From contig NZ_RBZQ01000002.1 of assembly GCF_003640395.1 (NCBI RefSeq), positions 124,001 to 188,000 on the forward strand: a stretch of DNA of 64,000 nt, read 5' to 3'. Shown here one piece after another: positions 30,405-41,288 of this stretch. The notes beneath the pieces were generated by a model. That model had not been told where the DNA came from. It made no database searches and worked only from the letters and a program-made list of their open reading frames with translations. The stretch comes from Stutzerimonas urumqiensis. Lineage in GTDB: Bacteria > Pseudomonadota > Gammaproteobacteria > Pseudomonadales > Pseudomonadaceae. Position numbers and translations under genes: made by a program. Each line of letters starts with the position of its first letter. Within the stretch, counting starts at the first letter, position 1.

Positions 30405-30600
30405 TTCGCCAGCAAGCTGGCTCCTACACGTGAACTGCCTTTGGCCGTTGCGTCGTACCTGCCATGCCGACGTTTGGCCCGCGTCGCCTTTCGTTGGAGC
30501 CAACGTGTTGGCGAGCAACGCGGCCAAGTTCATTCGCGAGCAAGCTCGCTCCTACGGAACGGCGCACGCCCAACCCTGGAGGAGCCAGCTTGCTGGCGAA
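30405..30600. repeat. Cluster of four REP-type hairpin repeats in alternating orientation
   Basis: Four copies of a 23-base REP element (consensus beginning TTCGCNAGC and ending GCTCCTAC) lie at 30405-30427 (+), 30493-30515 (-), 30533-30555 (+) and 30578-30600 (-). They alternate in direction, so they form two REPIN-like inverted pairs. Between copies 1 and 3 the stem changes from CCAGC/GCTGG to CGAGC/GCTCG, and copy 2 has CCAAC/GTTGG. These are paired, compensatory changes that keep the hairpin. They fill the gene-free stretch 30341-30660 between the acyl-CoA dehydrogenase and alcohol dehydrogenase genes. Such repeats are common in Pseudomonas intergenic DNA and are mobilised by RAYT transposases; no RAYT gene is in the window. 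Confidence 0.85.
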
Positions 30601-30660
30601 TAGCGCTACGAAGCCCTCCGAGGTTGACGAGCACATTGGGCGATTCCCCCCGGCCTTCCA

Positions 30661-32438
<1,778 letters not shown>

Positions 32439-32442
<4 letters not shown>

Positions 32443-33689
32443 GCGCGGCCCTCCTGGACTTCGGAGAACCGCTTGCCGTCGGCGGCCAGGCGCTCGATCA
32501 ATGCCGCCGGCTTCCAGTGCTCGCCGAAGCGCTCCTGCAACGCCAGCAGGCGGTCGCGGATCGCACTCACGCCCTGGGCGTCGGCCCAGGCCATCGGCCC
32601 GCCCTTGTCGGCCGGGAAGCCGTAGCCGTTGAGGTAGACGAGGTCGACGTCATGGCTGTTGGCGGCGATGCCTTCCTCGAGAATCTTCGCGCCCTCGTTG
32701 ACCAGGGCCAGCAACGAGCGCTCGACGATTTCCTCGGCGCCGATCTCGCGGCGCTGGTAACCCAGCTGCTCGGACACCTGCTGCACCAGCGCGTCGACTT
32801 CCGGGTCGTGCTCGGCCTGGCGGCTGCCCTCGGCGTAGCGGTAATAACCCATGCGCGTCTTCTGACCGAAGCGGCCCAGCTCGCACAGGCGGTTGTCGAC
32901 CTGCACTTCCGGCACGTCCTGGCCCTTGCCGGCCATCTCGCGGGTGCGCCATTCCAGGTCGATGCCGACCACGTCGTACATGCGGAACGGACCCATGGCG
33001 AAGCCGAAGCCCTGCAACGCGCCATCGACCTGATGCGGATAGGCGCCTTCGAGCAGCATGGCGCGCGCCTCGCGTACATAGGTGGCGAGCATGCGGTTGC
33101 CGATGAAGCCGTGGCAGTTGCCGGACACCACCGCCACCTTGCCCATGCGCCGGCCGAGTTCCAGCGCAGCGTCGAGCACGGCCTTGTCGGTCTTGGCGCC
33201 GCGCACGATTTCCAGCAGCTTCATGATGTGTGCCGGGCTGAAGAAGTGCAGGCCGAGCACGCGCTCGGGGCGGTCGGTCACGGCGGCGATGGCGTCGATG
33301 TCGAGCGCCGAGGTGTTGCTGGCAAGGATGGCCTCGGGCTTCACCACACGGTCGAGTTGGCGAAAGATGTCCTGCTTCAGTTCGAGGTTCTCGTACACCG
33401 CCTCGATCACCAGATCGACTCTGGCCAACGCCGCGTAGTCGGCGGCCGGCAGCACGCAGGCGCGGCGGCTGGCGGCCTGTTCTTCGCTGATGCGGCCCTG
33501 ACGCACGTTGTGCGCGTAGGTCTCGGCGACCACGGTCAGGCCCTGCTCGATCATCTGGGGGTTGTTGTCCAGCCACAGCACCTGCACGCCGGCGTTGGCC
33601 AGGCTCATGACGATGCCGCGGCCCATGGTGCCGGCGCCGATCACCGCGACCTGGCCAATGGGGGGAACGGGAACGGGCGTAGTGCTCAT
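32439..33689 (-). CDS. 3-hydroxyacyl-CoA dehydrogenase (FadB C-terminal type, stand-alone)
   Basis: This 416-residue NAD-dependent enzyme oxidises 3-hydroxyacyl-CoA. It has the Rossmann motif VIGAGTMGRGI near residue 15. The catalytic histidine region is LGLHFFSPAHIMKLLEIVRG. Two C-terminal dimerisation domains follow (GFIGNRMLATYVREA and the repeat ending KGGPMAWAD), giving the longer form seen in the dehydrogenase part of FadB. No enoyl-CoA hydratase domain is attached. I chose the ATG at 33689, after GAGGA. It is the first gene of a minus-strand oxidation cluster and faces a divergent LysR gene. Confidence 0.9.
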
Positions 33690-33792
33690 CGGGTGTCCTC
33701 GAGTCTTCTTATGGGTCACGAAACGTGCGCTAACTTACGGGCAGCGGCTACTATTTGGGAAATTTCACCTTGTGATAAGTCCTATTTTGCAG

Positions 33793-34728
33793 ATGAATAC
33801 CTCGACCTTCGATCTGAACCTGCTTCGCGTGCTCGACGCCCTGCTGCGCGAGCGCAACGTGTCGCGCGCCGCCGAGCGGCTGTCGCTGAGCCAACCGGCG
33901 GTGAGCAACGCCCTCGGCCGCCTGCGCGAGCTGCTCGACGACCCGCTGCTGCTGCGCGTCGGGCGCACCATGCAGCCGACGCCGCGGGCGCTGGAGCTGG
34001 AGGCGCCGATTCGCCAGTCGTTGCAGCAGATCGAGCTTAGCCTGCTGCAGGGTGCGTGCTTCGACCCGGCGCGCAGCCGCCTGCAGTTCCGCATCGCGGT
34101 CACCGATTACGTCGAGCTGATCTGCATGCCGGCGCTGATGCGGCGCCTCGCCGAACAGGCGCCGGGCGTGCGCATCGCCATCGAGCATCTGGACCCCACC
34201 CTGCCGGCCGAACGGCTGGACAAGGGCGAGCTGGACCTGGTGCTGGGGCGCTTCACCGAGGTTCCGGCGCGCTTCGCGCGACGCCACTGGGCCCGCGAGA
34301 CGCTGCGCCTGGCGGTCCGGCGCGAGCATCCGCTGGTGAAAGACGAGCCGGACCTCGCCGCGTTCCTGCGCTTGCAGCACCTGTGGGTACACGGCGGCCA
34401 GACCCGCGGCATGGTCGATCAGTGGCTGACCGAGCAGGGCTTCGAGCGGCAGATCGTCTACACCACGCCGAACTACCTGCAAGCCGCGCATATCGTCGCC
34501 AGCAGCGACCTGGCGGCCGTCCTGCCGACCCAACTGGCGCGCCACTTCGCCGCGCTTCTTCCGCTGACGCTCCACGAGCTGCCGTTCGCGCTCGGGCCAT
34601 TCGAACTGGACATCGTCAGCGTTGCCCAGCGCGAGCGCGACGTGGCGCTGCAATGGCTGATCGGGCAGGTCGCCTCGGTCGCTCCGCGGCTGGCGGACGC
34701 GCCGGCTGATCAGGCGCCCTTCTCGTAG
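33793..34728 (+). CDS. LysR-family transcriptional regulator
   Basis: This 311-residue regulator has an N-terminal winged helix-turn-helix (about residues 8-65, ERNVSRAAERLSLSQPAVSN) and a periplasmic-binding-like effector domain. It is closest in look to the NodD/NahR-type subgroup with IAVTDYVELICMPALM. It is transcribed away from the 3-hydroxyacyl-CoA dehydrogenase gene with 103 bases between the starts, which is the usual position for a LysR regulator of the divergent operon. The effector is unknown. Its stop overlaps the convergent histidine phosphatase gene by 19 bases. Confidence 0.9.
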   Translation: MNTSTFDLNLLRVLDALLRERNVSRAAERLSLSQPAVSNALGRLRELLDDPLLLRVGRTMQPTPRALELEAPIRQSLQQIELSLLQGACFDPARSRLQFRIAVTDYVELICMPALMRRLAEQAPGVRIAIEHLDPTLPAERLDKGELDLVLGRFTEVPARFARRHWARETLRLAVRREHPLVKDEPDLAAFLRLQHLWVHGGQTRGMVDQWLTEQGFERQIVYTTPNYLQAAHIVASSDLAAVLPTQLARHFAALLPLTLHELPFALGPFELDIVSVAQRERDVALQWLIGQVASVAPRLADAPADQAPFS

Positions 34729-35273
34729 ACGCTTGGCGACCAGTAGGGGCGCAGGAACAGGTGCAGCGGACCCGACCAGCCGAGCCGGCGCAGGTGCCGG
34801 CCGATGAGGATGTTTATGATGCCGTGGCCCATCAGCAGCACCCGCCCATGGGTTTCGGCGAGCGCGATCAACTGCTCGGCCGCGACGCGGGCACGCCGGT
34901 CGGAGACGCGCACCGACTCGGTGTGACGGGAGAAACCGAGGAACCAGGCGCCGCGAAACACCAGTCGCCAGAACCGGGCCGGCAGTCGCGGAAAATCCCA
35001 GTCCAGGTACGGCAGATGCGCTTCGGCGAACAGCGCGTCGCCCGCGTGCTGCGGCCCCTGAACCAGCTGCGAGCGCGATTGCATGCAGCGCGACAACGAG
35101 CTGCACACCACCCAGCCGGCCTGCGAGGCCAGCGTCCGGACAGCCGGCGGCGCCTCGCCGACGACGACACGCGCGGCGTTGTAGCGGGCGATCCACGCCT
35201 GCATCTCGCGCGGCGTGCACCAGCGCGGATTGCGATGGTCGGGCCGTCCGTGACGCACCAGGATGATCTGCAT
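34710..35273 (-). CDS. Histidine phosphatase family protein (phosphoglycerate mutase-like)
   Basis: This 187-residue protein starts with MQIILVRHGRPD, the RHG signature whose histidine (H8) is phosphorylated during catalysis. A second catalytic histidine lies in RVLLMGHGIINI. The length fits small SixA/CobC-type phosphatases. The substrate is not predictable. I chose the ATG at 35273 because the RHG motif must lie near the N-terminus. The frame opens much farther upstream, but that part is antisense to the monooxygenase gene. Confidence 0.87.
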   Translation of the reverse strand: MQIILVRHGRPDHRNPRWCTPREMQAWIARYNAARVVVGEAPPAVRTLASQAGWVVCSSLSRCMQSRSQLVQGPQHAGDALFAEAHLPYLDWDFPRLPARFWRLVFRGAWFLGFSRHTESVRVSDRRARVAAEQLIALAETHGRVLLMGHGIINILIGRHLRRLGWSGPLHLFLRPYWSPSVYEKGA

Positions 35274-35392
35274 GAAAGTCCGCTCGCCAGCTTGGTCAGC
35301 ATCGGACCACGCACCGGCCGCCGCGTGCGCACCTCGATCCGCGTGCGCGTGGACAGCGCCCGCCGCGCACCGCACCATCGGCGAAAACAAGC

Positions 35393-36961
35393 ATGACGGC
35401 GCCCAAGCCAGCGAGCCCTCCCGTGAATTCGATCCCAGAGCGTGACCCAACGACCGCCGACGCGCCGGAACACCTGGACGTGTTGATCGTCGGCGCCGGC
35501 CTTTCCGGCATCGACGCGGCGTACCGGTTGCAGACCGAATGCCCCGGCAAGCGCTTCGCCCTGCTCGAAGCGCGCGAGGCCATCGGCGGTACCTGGGACT
35601 TCTTTCGCTACCCCGGCATCCGTTCGGATTCGGACATGAGCACCCTGGGCTTTCCGTTCCGCCCGTGGCGCGACGCCCGCGCACTCGCCGCCGGCGACGA
35701 GATACGCGACTACGTGCAGGACACCGCCCGCCAGTACGGCATCGACCGTCAGGTGCGCCTTGGCTGGCGCGTGACGCGGGCGGCCTGGTGCAGCCGCGAA
35801 GCACGCTGGACGGTGGATGCGCAGGCAGGCCCCGAGCAACGCGCCACCCGCCTGACCTGCGATTTCCTGTACCTGTGCAGCGGCTACTACGATTACGCCA
35901 GGGGCCATTCCCCGACATTCCCAGGGGCCGAGCGCTTTGGCGGACGAATTGTCCACCCGCAGGACTGGCCGGCCGATCTCGACTACAGCGGTCAGCGCGT
36001 GGTGGTCATCGGCAGCGGCGCCACCGCCGTCACCCTGGTGCCCGCCCTGACCGAGCGGGCGGCCCAGGTGACGCTGCTGCAACGCTCGCCGACCTACATC
36101 GTCAGCCGACCGCGCGACGACCGCCTGGCACGCTGGGCTCAGGCGAATCTACCCGCGACGCTCGCCGATCGGCTGGTGCGCTGGGCCAATATCGGCCTCG
36201 GCATTGCGACCTACCGCTTCTGCCGCACCTTTCCCGAGCGGGCCAGGGCGTCGATCCTCGCCGGCGTGCGCCGTGCGCTCGGCCCGGGCCATGACGTCGA
36301 GCGGCACTTCACGCCGCGCTACAAGCCCTGGGACCAGCGCATCTGCCTGGTGCCGGACGGCGACCTGTTCCGCGCGCTGCGCGAAGGCAAGGCCTCGATC
36401 GCCACCGACCGGATCGAGCACTTCACCGAAACCGGCGTGCAACTCGCGGGCGGCGACCACCTGGACGCCGACCTCATCGTCACCGCCACCGGCCTCGTGC
36501 TGAAGATGGCGGGTGGCGCGGAGCTGGAGATGGACGGCAGGGCGATCGATCCGGCGCGTCGGATGGTCTACCGGGGCATGATGCTCGAAGGTGTACCGAA
36601 CCTGGCGATCGCCTTCGGTTACAGCAATGCGTCCTGGACGCTGCGCTGCGACCTGACCGCCCGCCACGTCTGCCGTCTGCTCAACTACATGGATCGGCAT
36701 GGCTACCGTTATTGCCTGGCGCCGCCGGATGCCTCGCTGCGCCCGCGGCCCTTGCTGGATTTCAGCTCCGGTTACGTTCGCCGCGCCGACGCCGTGCTGC
36801 CACGCCAGGGCTGGCGGGCGCCGTGGCGGGTGCACCAGAACTACCTGCTGGACTGGGCGGCCTTCACGTTCGGCCGTCCGGACGACGGCGTGATGCGGTT
36901 CTTCCGCACGCCCGACAAAACCGCCAGCACCGAAGAACGCCCCAACGAGGAGACCCGATGA
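35393..36961 (+). CDS. Flavin-dependent monooxygenase, Baeyer-Villiger type
   Basis: This 522-residue flavoprotein has an FAD-binding VGAGLSGIDAAY (about residues 33-44) and GGTWDFFRYPGIRSDSDM. The Baeyer-Villiger fingerprint FxGxxxHxxxWP is F182 to P193 (FGGRIVHPQDWP), and the NADPH Rossmann motif is VVVIGSGATAV. Such enzymes insert oxygen next to a ketone to give an ester or lactone. Long-chain alkane/ketone oxygenases of the AlmA group are relatives. Its stop overlaps the start of an alpha/beta hydrolase gene in ATGA, so the hydrolase is its likely partner for cleaving the ester. The substrate is unknown. Confidence 0.88.
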   Translation: MTAPKPASPPVNSIPERDPTTADAPEHLDVLIVGAGLSGIDAAYRLQTECPGKRFALLEAREAIGGTWDFFRYPGIRSDSDMSTLGFPFRPWRDARALAAGDEIRDYVQDTARQYGIDRQVRLGWRVTRAAWCSREARWTVDAQAGPEQRATRLTCDFLYLCSGYYDYARGHSPTFPGAERFGGRIVHPQDWPADLDYSGQRVVVIGSGATAVTLVPALTERAAQVTLLQRSPTYIVSRPRDDRLARWAQANLPATLADRLVRWANIGLGIATYRFCRTFPERARASILAGVRRALGPGHDVERHFTPRYKPWDQRICLVPDGDLFRALREGKASIATDRIEHFTETGVQLAGGDHLDADLIVTATGLVLKMAGGAELEMDGRAIDPARRMVYRGMMLEGVPNLAIAFGYSNASWTLRCDLTARHVCRLLNYMDRHGYRYCLAPPDASLRPRPLLDFSSGYVRRADAVLPRQGWRAPWRVHQNYLLDWAAFTFGRPDDGVMRFFRTPDKTASTEERPNEETR

Positions 36962-37914
36962 TCGCCAAGCTGCTGCTCGCCTTGACCGCCACCGGCGCCG
37001 GACTGGCCTGGTACAGCAACCGTCTGGCGCGCCAGGCCGAGGCGCGGGTACCGGCCGATGGCCGGTTCGTCGAGATCGACGGCGCGCGCCTGCATATCGT
37101 CGACCTGCGCCCGACCGTGCCGGATCCGGCCAGCCCGCCGATCGTCCTGGTGCACGGGCTGTGCGGCCAGGTTCGCAACTTCACCTATGCGCTGGCGACG
37201 CGGCTGGCCGAACGTCACCGCGTCGTCGTCCTCGATCGTCCGGGCTCGGGCTACTCGACGCCGCCGCCGGGCCCGTTTCCCGGCCTGGCGGCGCAGGCGC
37301 GGCTGGTCGGCCGGTTGATCGAAACGCTCGAACTGGAAGAGCCCCCGCTGCTGGTCGGCCACTCCCTTGGCGGCGCCATCTCGCTGGCGTTGGCGCTGGA
37401 GCAGCCCGCCTGCGTTCGCGGCCTGGCGTTGATCGCGCCGCTGACCCAGCCGGTCGTCGAAGCCCCGCGCGCGCTGGCCGGGCTGAGGGTGCCGGCGTCG
37501 CTTCGCTGGCTGATCGCCCGCACCCTGGCGGTGCCGCTCACCCGGTGGTCGGGCGACAAGGGCCTGACGCTGGCCTTTTCACCGGAACCGGTACCGGCGG
37601 ACTTCCCCGTTCGTGGCGGTGCCGATCTGGCCCTGCGGCCGGGCAGCGCCTTCGCCGCCTCGTCCGATGTGTGCAGCGTCAATGCCGAAATGCCGGCCCT
37701 GGCGGCGCGCTATGGCGAACTGGCGCTGCCGGTGGCGGTGCTCTACGGGCGCGACGACCGCCTGCTCGATCACCGGCTGCATGGCGTGCGGTTCGCCGCC
37801 CAGGCCCCGGGCGTGCAACTCGAGCTGATCGATGGCGGCCACATGCTGCCGGTCACCCGCGCGGCCGAGGTGACGAACTGGATCGAGCGGACGCTGGCAC
37901 GCCCCGTCGCTTGA
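36958..37914 (+). CDS. Alpha/beta hydrolase (putative esterase)
   Basis: This 318-residue alpha/beta-fold hydrolase has an N-terminal hydrophobic segment (about residues 2-20) that could anchor it in the membrane. The oxyanion region is VLVHGLCGQVRNF. The nucleophile elbow GHSLGG has S136. The acid region is LYGRDDRLLD (D266/D267) and the histidine is H295 in DGGHMLP, so the catalytic triad is complete. It is translationally coupled to the monooxygenase (ATGA). I infer that it hydrolyses the ester made by that enzyme, but general esterase or haloperoxidase-like roles cannot be excluded. Confidence 0.85.
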   Translation: MIAKLLLALTATGAGLAWYSNRLARQAEARVPADGRFVEIDGARLHIVDLRPTVPDPASPPIVLVHGLCGQVRNFTYALATRLAERHRVVVLDRPGSGYSTPPPGPFPGLAAQARLVGRLIETLELEEPPLLVGHSLGGAISLALALEQPACVRGLALIAPLTQPVVEAPRALAGLRVPASLRWLIARTLAVPLTRWSGDKGLTLAFSPEPVPADFPVRGGADLALRPGSAFAASSDVCSVNAEMPALAARYGELALPVAVLYGRDDRLLDHRLHGVRFAAQAPGVQLELIDGGHMLPVTRAAEVTNWIERTLARPVA

Positions 37915-37928
37915 GCGATGCGGCCGGG

Positions 37929-38306
37929 TCAGTCGAGATCGAGCGACTCGTGCAGCAGGACGAAACTGCCGTCGGCTGCCTGGTCATGGATGAAATGCAT
38001 CTGCACCTCGCCATTCGCCAGGCTCAATGCCAGGTAGTCGCCCACCTCCGGCGCCGCAGCACCCGGACGATCGAGCGCGATACGGGCGCGCTGAAATGCG
38101 CCCGGCTCGGCATCCTCGAAGAAGGCGTCGCGTTCGGCGGCGTCCCACTCCGACGGTGGCTCGAACGGTCCGAGCAGCAGCACCTTGCCGTCGCCCAGAT
38201 CCAGCTCCTCGGCGTCGGCGTCGCGCGGGTCCGGGCGGTACAGGGTGCAGTCCTGCGCGTCGGGATGGGCGAGCAGTTGCTCGCGAGTGAGGTCGGCAGC
38301 GGTCAT
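37929..38306 (-). CDS. Conserved hypothetical protein, acidic, 125 residues
   Basis: I do not recognise this protein. It is very acidic (many Asp and Glu), with no signal peptide or membrane segment, so it is probably cytoplasmic. It has a short repeated style of LGDGKVLLLGPF and DYLALSLANGEVQMHF beta-rich stretches. It lies 30 bases downstream of a membrane-protein gene on the same strand and may be co-transcribed with it. It converges on the hydrolase gene with a 14-base gap. Codon use looks like that of its neighbours, which supports it as a real gene. Confidence 0.65.
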   Translation of the reverse strand: MTAADLTREQLLAHPDAQDCTLYRPDPRDADAEELDLGDGKVLLLGPFEPPSEWDAAERDAFFEDAEPGAFQRARIALDRPGAAAPEVGDYLALSLANGEVQMHFIHDQAADGSFVLLHESLDLD

Positions 38307-38336
38307 CGCAGGCTCCGGGCGGATGGGTGGGCGAGT

Positions 38337-39059
38337 CTATAGCGCCAGCAACAGCGCCGCATAACCAAAGGCACCGAGCAGGAAGGCGCTGAAGCGGCTG
38401 GCGCGCTCTTCGGGCAGCTCTTCCTTCATCACGTTGAGGATCACACTGCCGGTCAGGAAGGCGATGCAGGCGGAGATCGCCAGCTCGGTCACTTCGATGA
38501 ACACGCCCATGGCCCAGCCGACGAGCAGGGCAGCCGACAGCACCCAGCGTCCGATCCGGTCGAAGCGGCCGCGATGGTCCTGTTGCAGGCCGAAGTCGTT
38601 GACCAGGAAATGCAGCGCCATCGCGACCGCGAACCAGATCAGGCTCGACAGCCCCGGCTCTTCCCGGTGCAGGAGCAGGTAACCGACCAGCACGTTGTAG
38701 ACGCTGAACGAGGCGATATGCAGCCAGAACACGCCGGGCGGCGTGTCGGCGTCCTTCGGCAGCCGATCGCGGCGGCGCTTGACCAGCCGCTCCAGGCCGT
38801 AGAACACCACCAGCCCGGTGAGCGCCAGCAGGTAGGCGTGGTGCTCCAGGTAGCCGAACGGCTGCACGGCGTGGTCTTCGAACAGCCGCTGGCCCCGCGC
38901 GATTTCCGGCAGCAGATGGATGAACACATAGGCCACCGACACCCCGCCCGCCGACGACAGCCAGCGACTGCGCGGCGTGCCGGACAGAAAGCGCAGCCTG
39001 CCGGAAAACAGATGGACGACGACCAGCAGCGCGGCGGCCGCGAATGACAGCATCAGCAT
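38337..39059 (-). CDS. Integral membrane protein, possibly ZIP-like
   Basis: This 240-residue protein has about seven hydrophobic segments and a charged cytoplasmic loop (RLVKRRRDRLPKDADTPP). It contains YVFIHLLPE, which recalls the H-x-x-P-E of ZIP metal transporters. A C-terminal helix pair around LTGSVILNVMKEELPEE is also seen in that family. The resemblance is weak, and the metal-site helices of true ZIPs are not clearly present. I call it a polytopic inner-membrane protein with possible transporter ancestry. Confidence 0.6.
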   Translation of the reverse strand: MLMLSFAAAALLVVVHLFSGRLRFLSGTPRSRWLSSAGGVSVAYVFIHLLPEIARGQRLFEDHAVQPFGYLEHHAYLLALTGLVVFYGLERLVKRRRDRLPKDADTPPGVFWLHIASFSVYNVLVGYLLLHREEPGLSSLIWFAVAMALHFLVNDFGLQQDHRGRFDRIGRWVLSAALLVGWAMGVFIEVTELAISACIAFLTGSVILNVMKEELPEERASRFSAFLLGAFGYAALLLAL

Positions 39060-39099
39060 GGACGGACCTTGTCTGGGGAGAACGGCGGACGGCGGTCGA

Positions 39100-39465
39100 T
39101 CAGGGCTCCCGCTCGGGCACGCCCTCGGGCTTGCACACCAGCCGGGCGATCGGGCCGCCCGCGCTGTATTTGCCGGGCACCCGCATCACCGCCTGCTCGT
39201 TGGGGTCGATGGCGAACGCCGGGGTCGCGGTCATGGACGTCTCTTCCGGCAGCGAATGGAACTGGCAGGACGCGATCTCGTTGCTGCGGTTGGTGACCTT
39301 GATGGCGGGCACACCGATCAGGTCGACCTTGTCCGAGGACACGCCGGGCACGCCGAGCGGCTCGATTTCCAGGTCCATGCCGTTGAGCTGCTTCTCGATC
39401 TGTATTTCCTGCGCCAGCACGGGCATGGCGATTGCCATGACGCAGGCCAAGAGGGTGCGCTTCAT
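39100..39465 (-). CDS. Small secreted hypothetical protein, 121 residues
   Basis: This protein has a clear signal peptide (MKRTLLACVMAIAMPVLAQ, cleavage after VLA), so it is exported to the periplasm. The mature part contains single cysteines in IASCQFHS and RLVCKPEG that could form one disulfide. TGGAGGCGAT before the ATG at 39465 is a strong ribosome-binding site and fixes the start. I do not recognise a family. It lies 40 bases upstream of the membrane-protein gene on the same strand, so the two may share a transcript. Confidence 0.7.
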   Translation of the reverse strand: MKRTLLACVMAIAMPVLAQEIQIEKQLNGMDLEIEPLGVPGVSSDKVDLIGVPAIKVTNRSNEIASCQFHSLPEETSMTATPAFAIDPNEQAVMRVPGKYSAGGPIARLVCKPEGVPEREP

Positions 39466-39615
39466 ATCGCCTCCAGAGCTCGGGTTCAGTTTTTTAGAAG
39501 GACCCTGGCCGCAGGAGTTCGGCCGGATCGGGCAGCGGACCGGCCAGCGGCGCGAGTGACCGCGAGCTGACCGGAGCGGATGCACGCCTACACCGCCCGA
39601 GGCCGAGCGCGTCGA

Positions 39616-40218
39616 TCAGCCGGGCCGGCTCAGCCAGGCCGAGAGCAGGAGCAGCAGCGCCATCGCCTGGTTGAACCGGCGCAGCGCCCCGGCCGAGCGG
39701 ATCACGCGAGCCGCCCCGGCGCCGAGTCCGGCCCACAGCGCCATGCAGGGAAGCGAAATCAGCAGAAACAGGATGGCCAGCCGGGCGACGCGCTCGCCGG
39801 TCGATCCGTCGCCGACCGCGAACACGCCGACCACCGCCAGCGCCATCATCCAGACCTTGGGATTGACCAGTTGCAGTGCCGCGGCGCCACCGATGCCCAG
39901 CCGCGCGGTCGGGTTGGCGTCCTCGGCGCGTGGGTCCGCCGCCGCGCTGACGAAGAGTCGCCAGGCCAGCCAGGCCAGCCACGCGATGCCGGCCCAGCCC
40001 ATCACCCGGGCGACAGCGGGCCGTGCGGTCAGCCAGTCGCCGAGGCCGAGCCCGACCAGCCAGACGATGCCCGCCGCGGCGGTACAGGCGCCGAGAACGA
40101 TCGGCAGGCTGGCCATGAAGCCATGCCGGGCACCGTGCGCCAGGACCAGGACGTTGGTCGGTCCCGGCGTGATCGACGCAACGAAGGCGAACAGGGCAAA
40201 GGCCAAAAAGTCATTCAT
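39616..40218 (-). CDS. LysE-family amino acid exporter
   Basis: This 200-residue inner-membrane protein has about six hydrophobic segments. The N-terminus FALFAFVASITPGPTNVLVLAHGARHG is the LysE/RhtB signature. Members export amino acids or homoserine lactone-like compounds; the substrate here is unknown. I placed the start at the ATG 40218, where the first membrane helix begins. The frame opens at 40269 without a clear ribosome-binding site. It is downstream of an AraC-family regulator gene on the same strand, a common pairing for this exporter type. Confidence 0.87.
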   Translation of the reverse strand: MNDFLAFALFAFVASITPGPTNVLVLAHGARHGFMASLPIVLGACTAAAGIVWLVGLGLGDWLTARPAVARVMGWAGIAWLAWLAWRLFVSAAADPRAEDANPTARLGIGGAAALQLVNPKVWMMALAVVGVFAVGDGSTGERVARLAILFLLISLPCMALWAGLGAGAARVIRSAGALRRFNQAMALLLLLSAWLSRPG

Positions 40219-40340
40219 GTCGCGACCCGCCCGGCATGAGGCGATGGCATCGGCACGTTGAACGGGCACGTCGAACGGGGATCGGCGGTGAGAGTCATGA
40301 GCGGCCTCCAGAACAGGACGGCCTCAGTTTCGCCACCGTC

Positions 40341-41177
40341 TCAGGCGGGGTCTGGAAGCTTTGTGCAGTGCCGACGGTAACTCGCCGGCGTCAGGCCATA
40401 AGCCCGGCGGAACCAGCGGCCCATATGGCTCTGGTCGGCGAAGCCCAGCCAGGCAGCGACCGTAGCCGGGCTTTCACCCAGGGCGAGCAGGCGCCGTGCG
40501 CGCGCCAGCCGCAGCTGCACCAGATAGGCATGCGGCGCGAGACCGAACGCCGCCTTGAAGGCGCGGGTCAGGCGGTAGCGGTCGACGCCGCACACACTTG
40601 CCAGCTCGACCAGCCCGATGTCGCGATCGTGGTGCGCATGCAGATAGTCCCGTGCTCGCAACGCCACACTCGGCAGGCGCGGATCATCCGGCAGACGGCG
40701 GCGCCAGTGCAGGTGACGGGTGAGCCCGGCCAGCATGTCGTCCAGCGCGGCATCGCGCACCATTCGCGGCTCCGGCCGTTGCACGGCCCGGCAGGCCTCG
40801 ACGATGGCCTGCCGCAGCGCCGGCTCGCCGACCAGGGTCTGGGCAAAGCCCGGTTGGCAGTCGACCGGCACCTCCTCGAACAGGCCACGCAACGCCGACC
40901 CGACCCACTCGGGATCGAGATAGAGCATCGAGTAGGTGAAGCCGTTGTCGGCCGGCGCGTGACCGTCATGTAGCTCGCCCGGCTCGACCAGAAAGACCTG
41001 CCCCGGCGTGCTGCGGTGCAAGACGCGGCGGCAATGGAACTGCTGGACGCCCGTCTCGGTGAAACCGACCAGGTAGCTGTCGTGAAAATGGGGATCGTAG
41101 GCATGCCCGTCGAAATGCGCCCGGATCGCCTCGATTCCGGTGTGAGGGTCCTGCTTCAGATCGATCCAGCTCCCCAT
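40341..41177 (-). CDS. AraC-family transcriptional regulator
   Basis: This 278-residue regulator has an N-terminal cupin-like sensor (FDGHAYDPHFHDSYLVGFTETGVQQF) and a C-terminal double helix-turn-helix (about residues 175-272, including IGLVELASVCGVDRYRLTRAFK and WLGFADQSHMGRWFRRAYG). It likely controls the LysE exporter gene 122 bases downstream and may sense the exported compound. The effector is unknown. Confidence 0.87.
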   Translation of the reverse strand: MGSWIDLKQDPHTGIEAIRAHFDGHAYDPHFHDSYLVGFTETGVQQFHCRRVLHRSTPGQVFLVEPGELHDGHAPADNGFTYSMLYLDPEWVGSALRGLFEEVPVDCQPGFAQTLVGEPALRQAIVEACRAVQRPEPRMVRDAALDDMLAGLTRHLHWRRRLPDDPRLPSVALRARDYLHAHHDRDIGLVELASVCGVDRYRLTRAFKAAFGLAPHAYLVQLRLARARRLLALGESPATVAAWLGFADQSHMGRWFRRAYGLTPASYRRHCTKLPDPA

Positions 41178-41288
41178 GCGCCCGCCCTGTCATCGCCGTT
41201 ATTGCCGGTACTTTCAGCCTAGCCCTTGGCCGCCGCAAACTCTGGAAGGTTTGTGCAGCAGGCAGCCACTCGCTGAACCATGAATGCA

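Noticed and set aside
34710-35918. 402-codon version of the histidine phosphatase gene
   Set aside because: The RHG motif must be near the N-terminus, and the upstream 215 codons are antisense to the monooxygenase gene.
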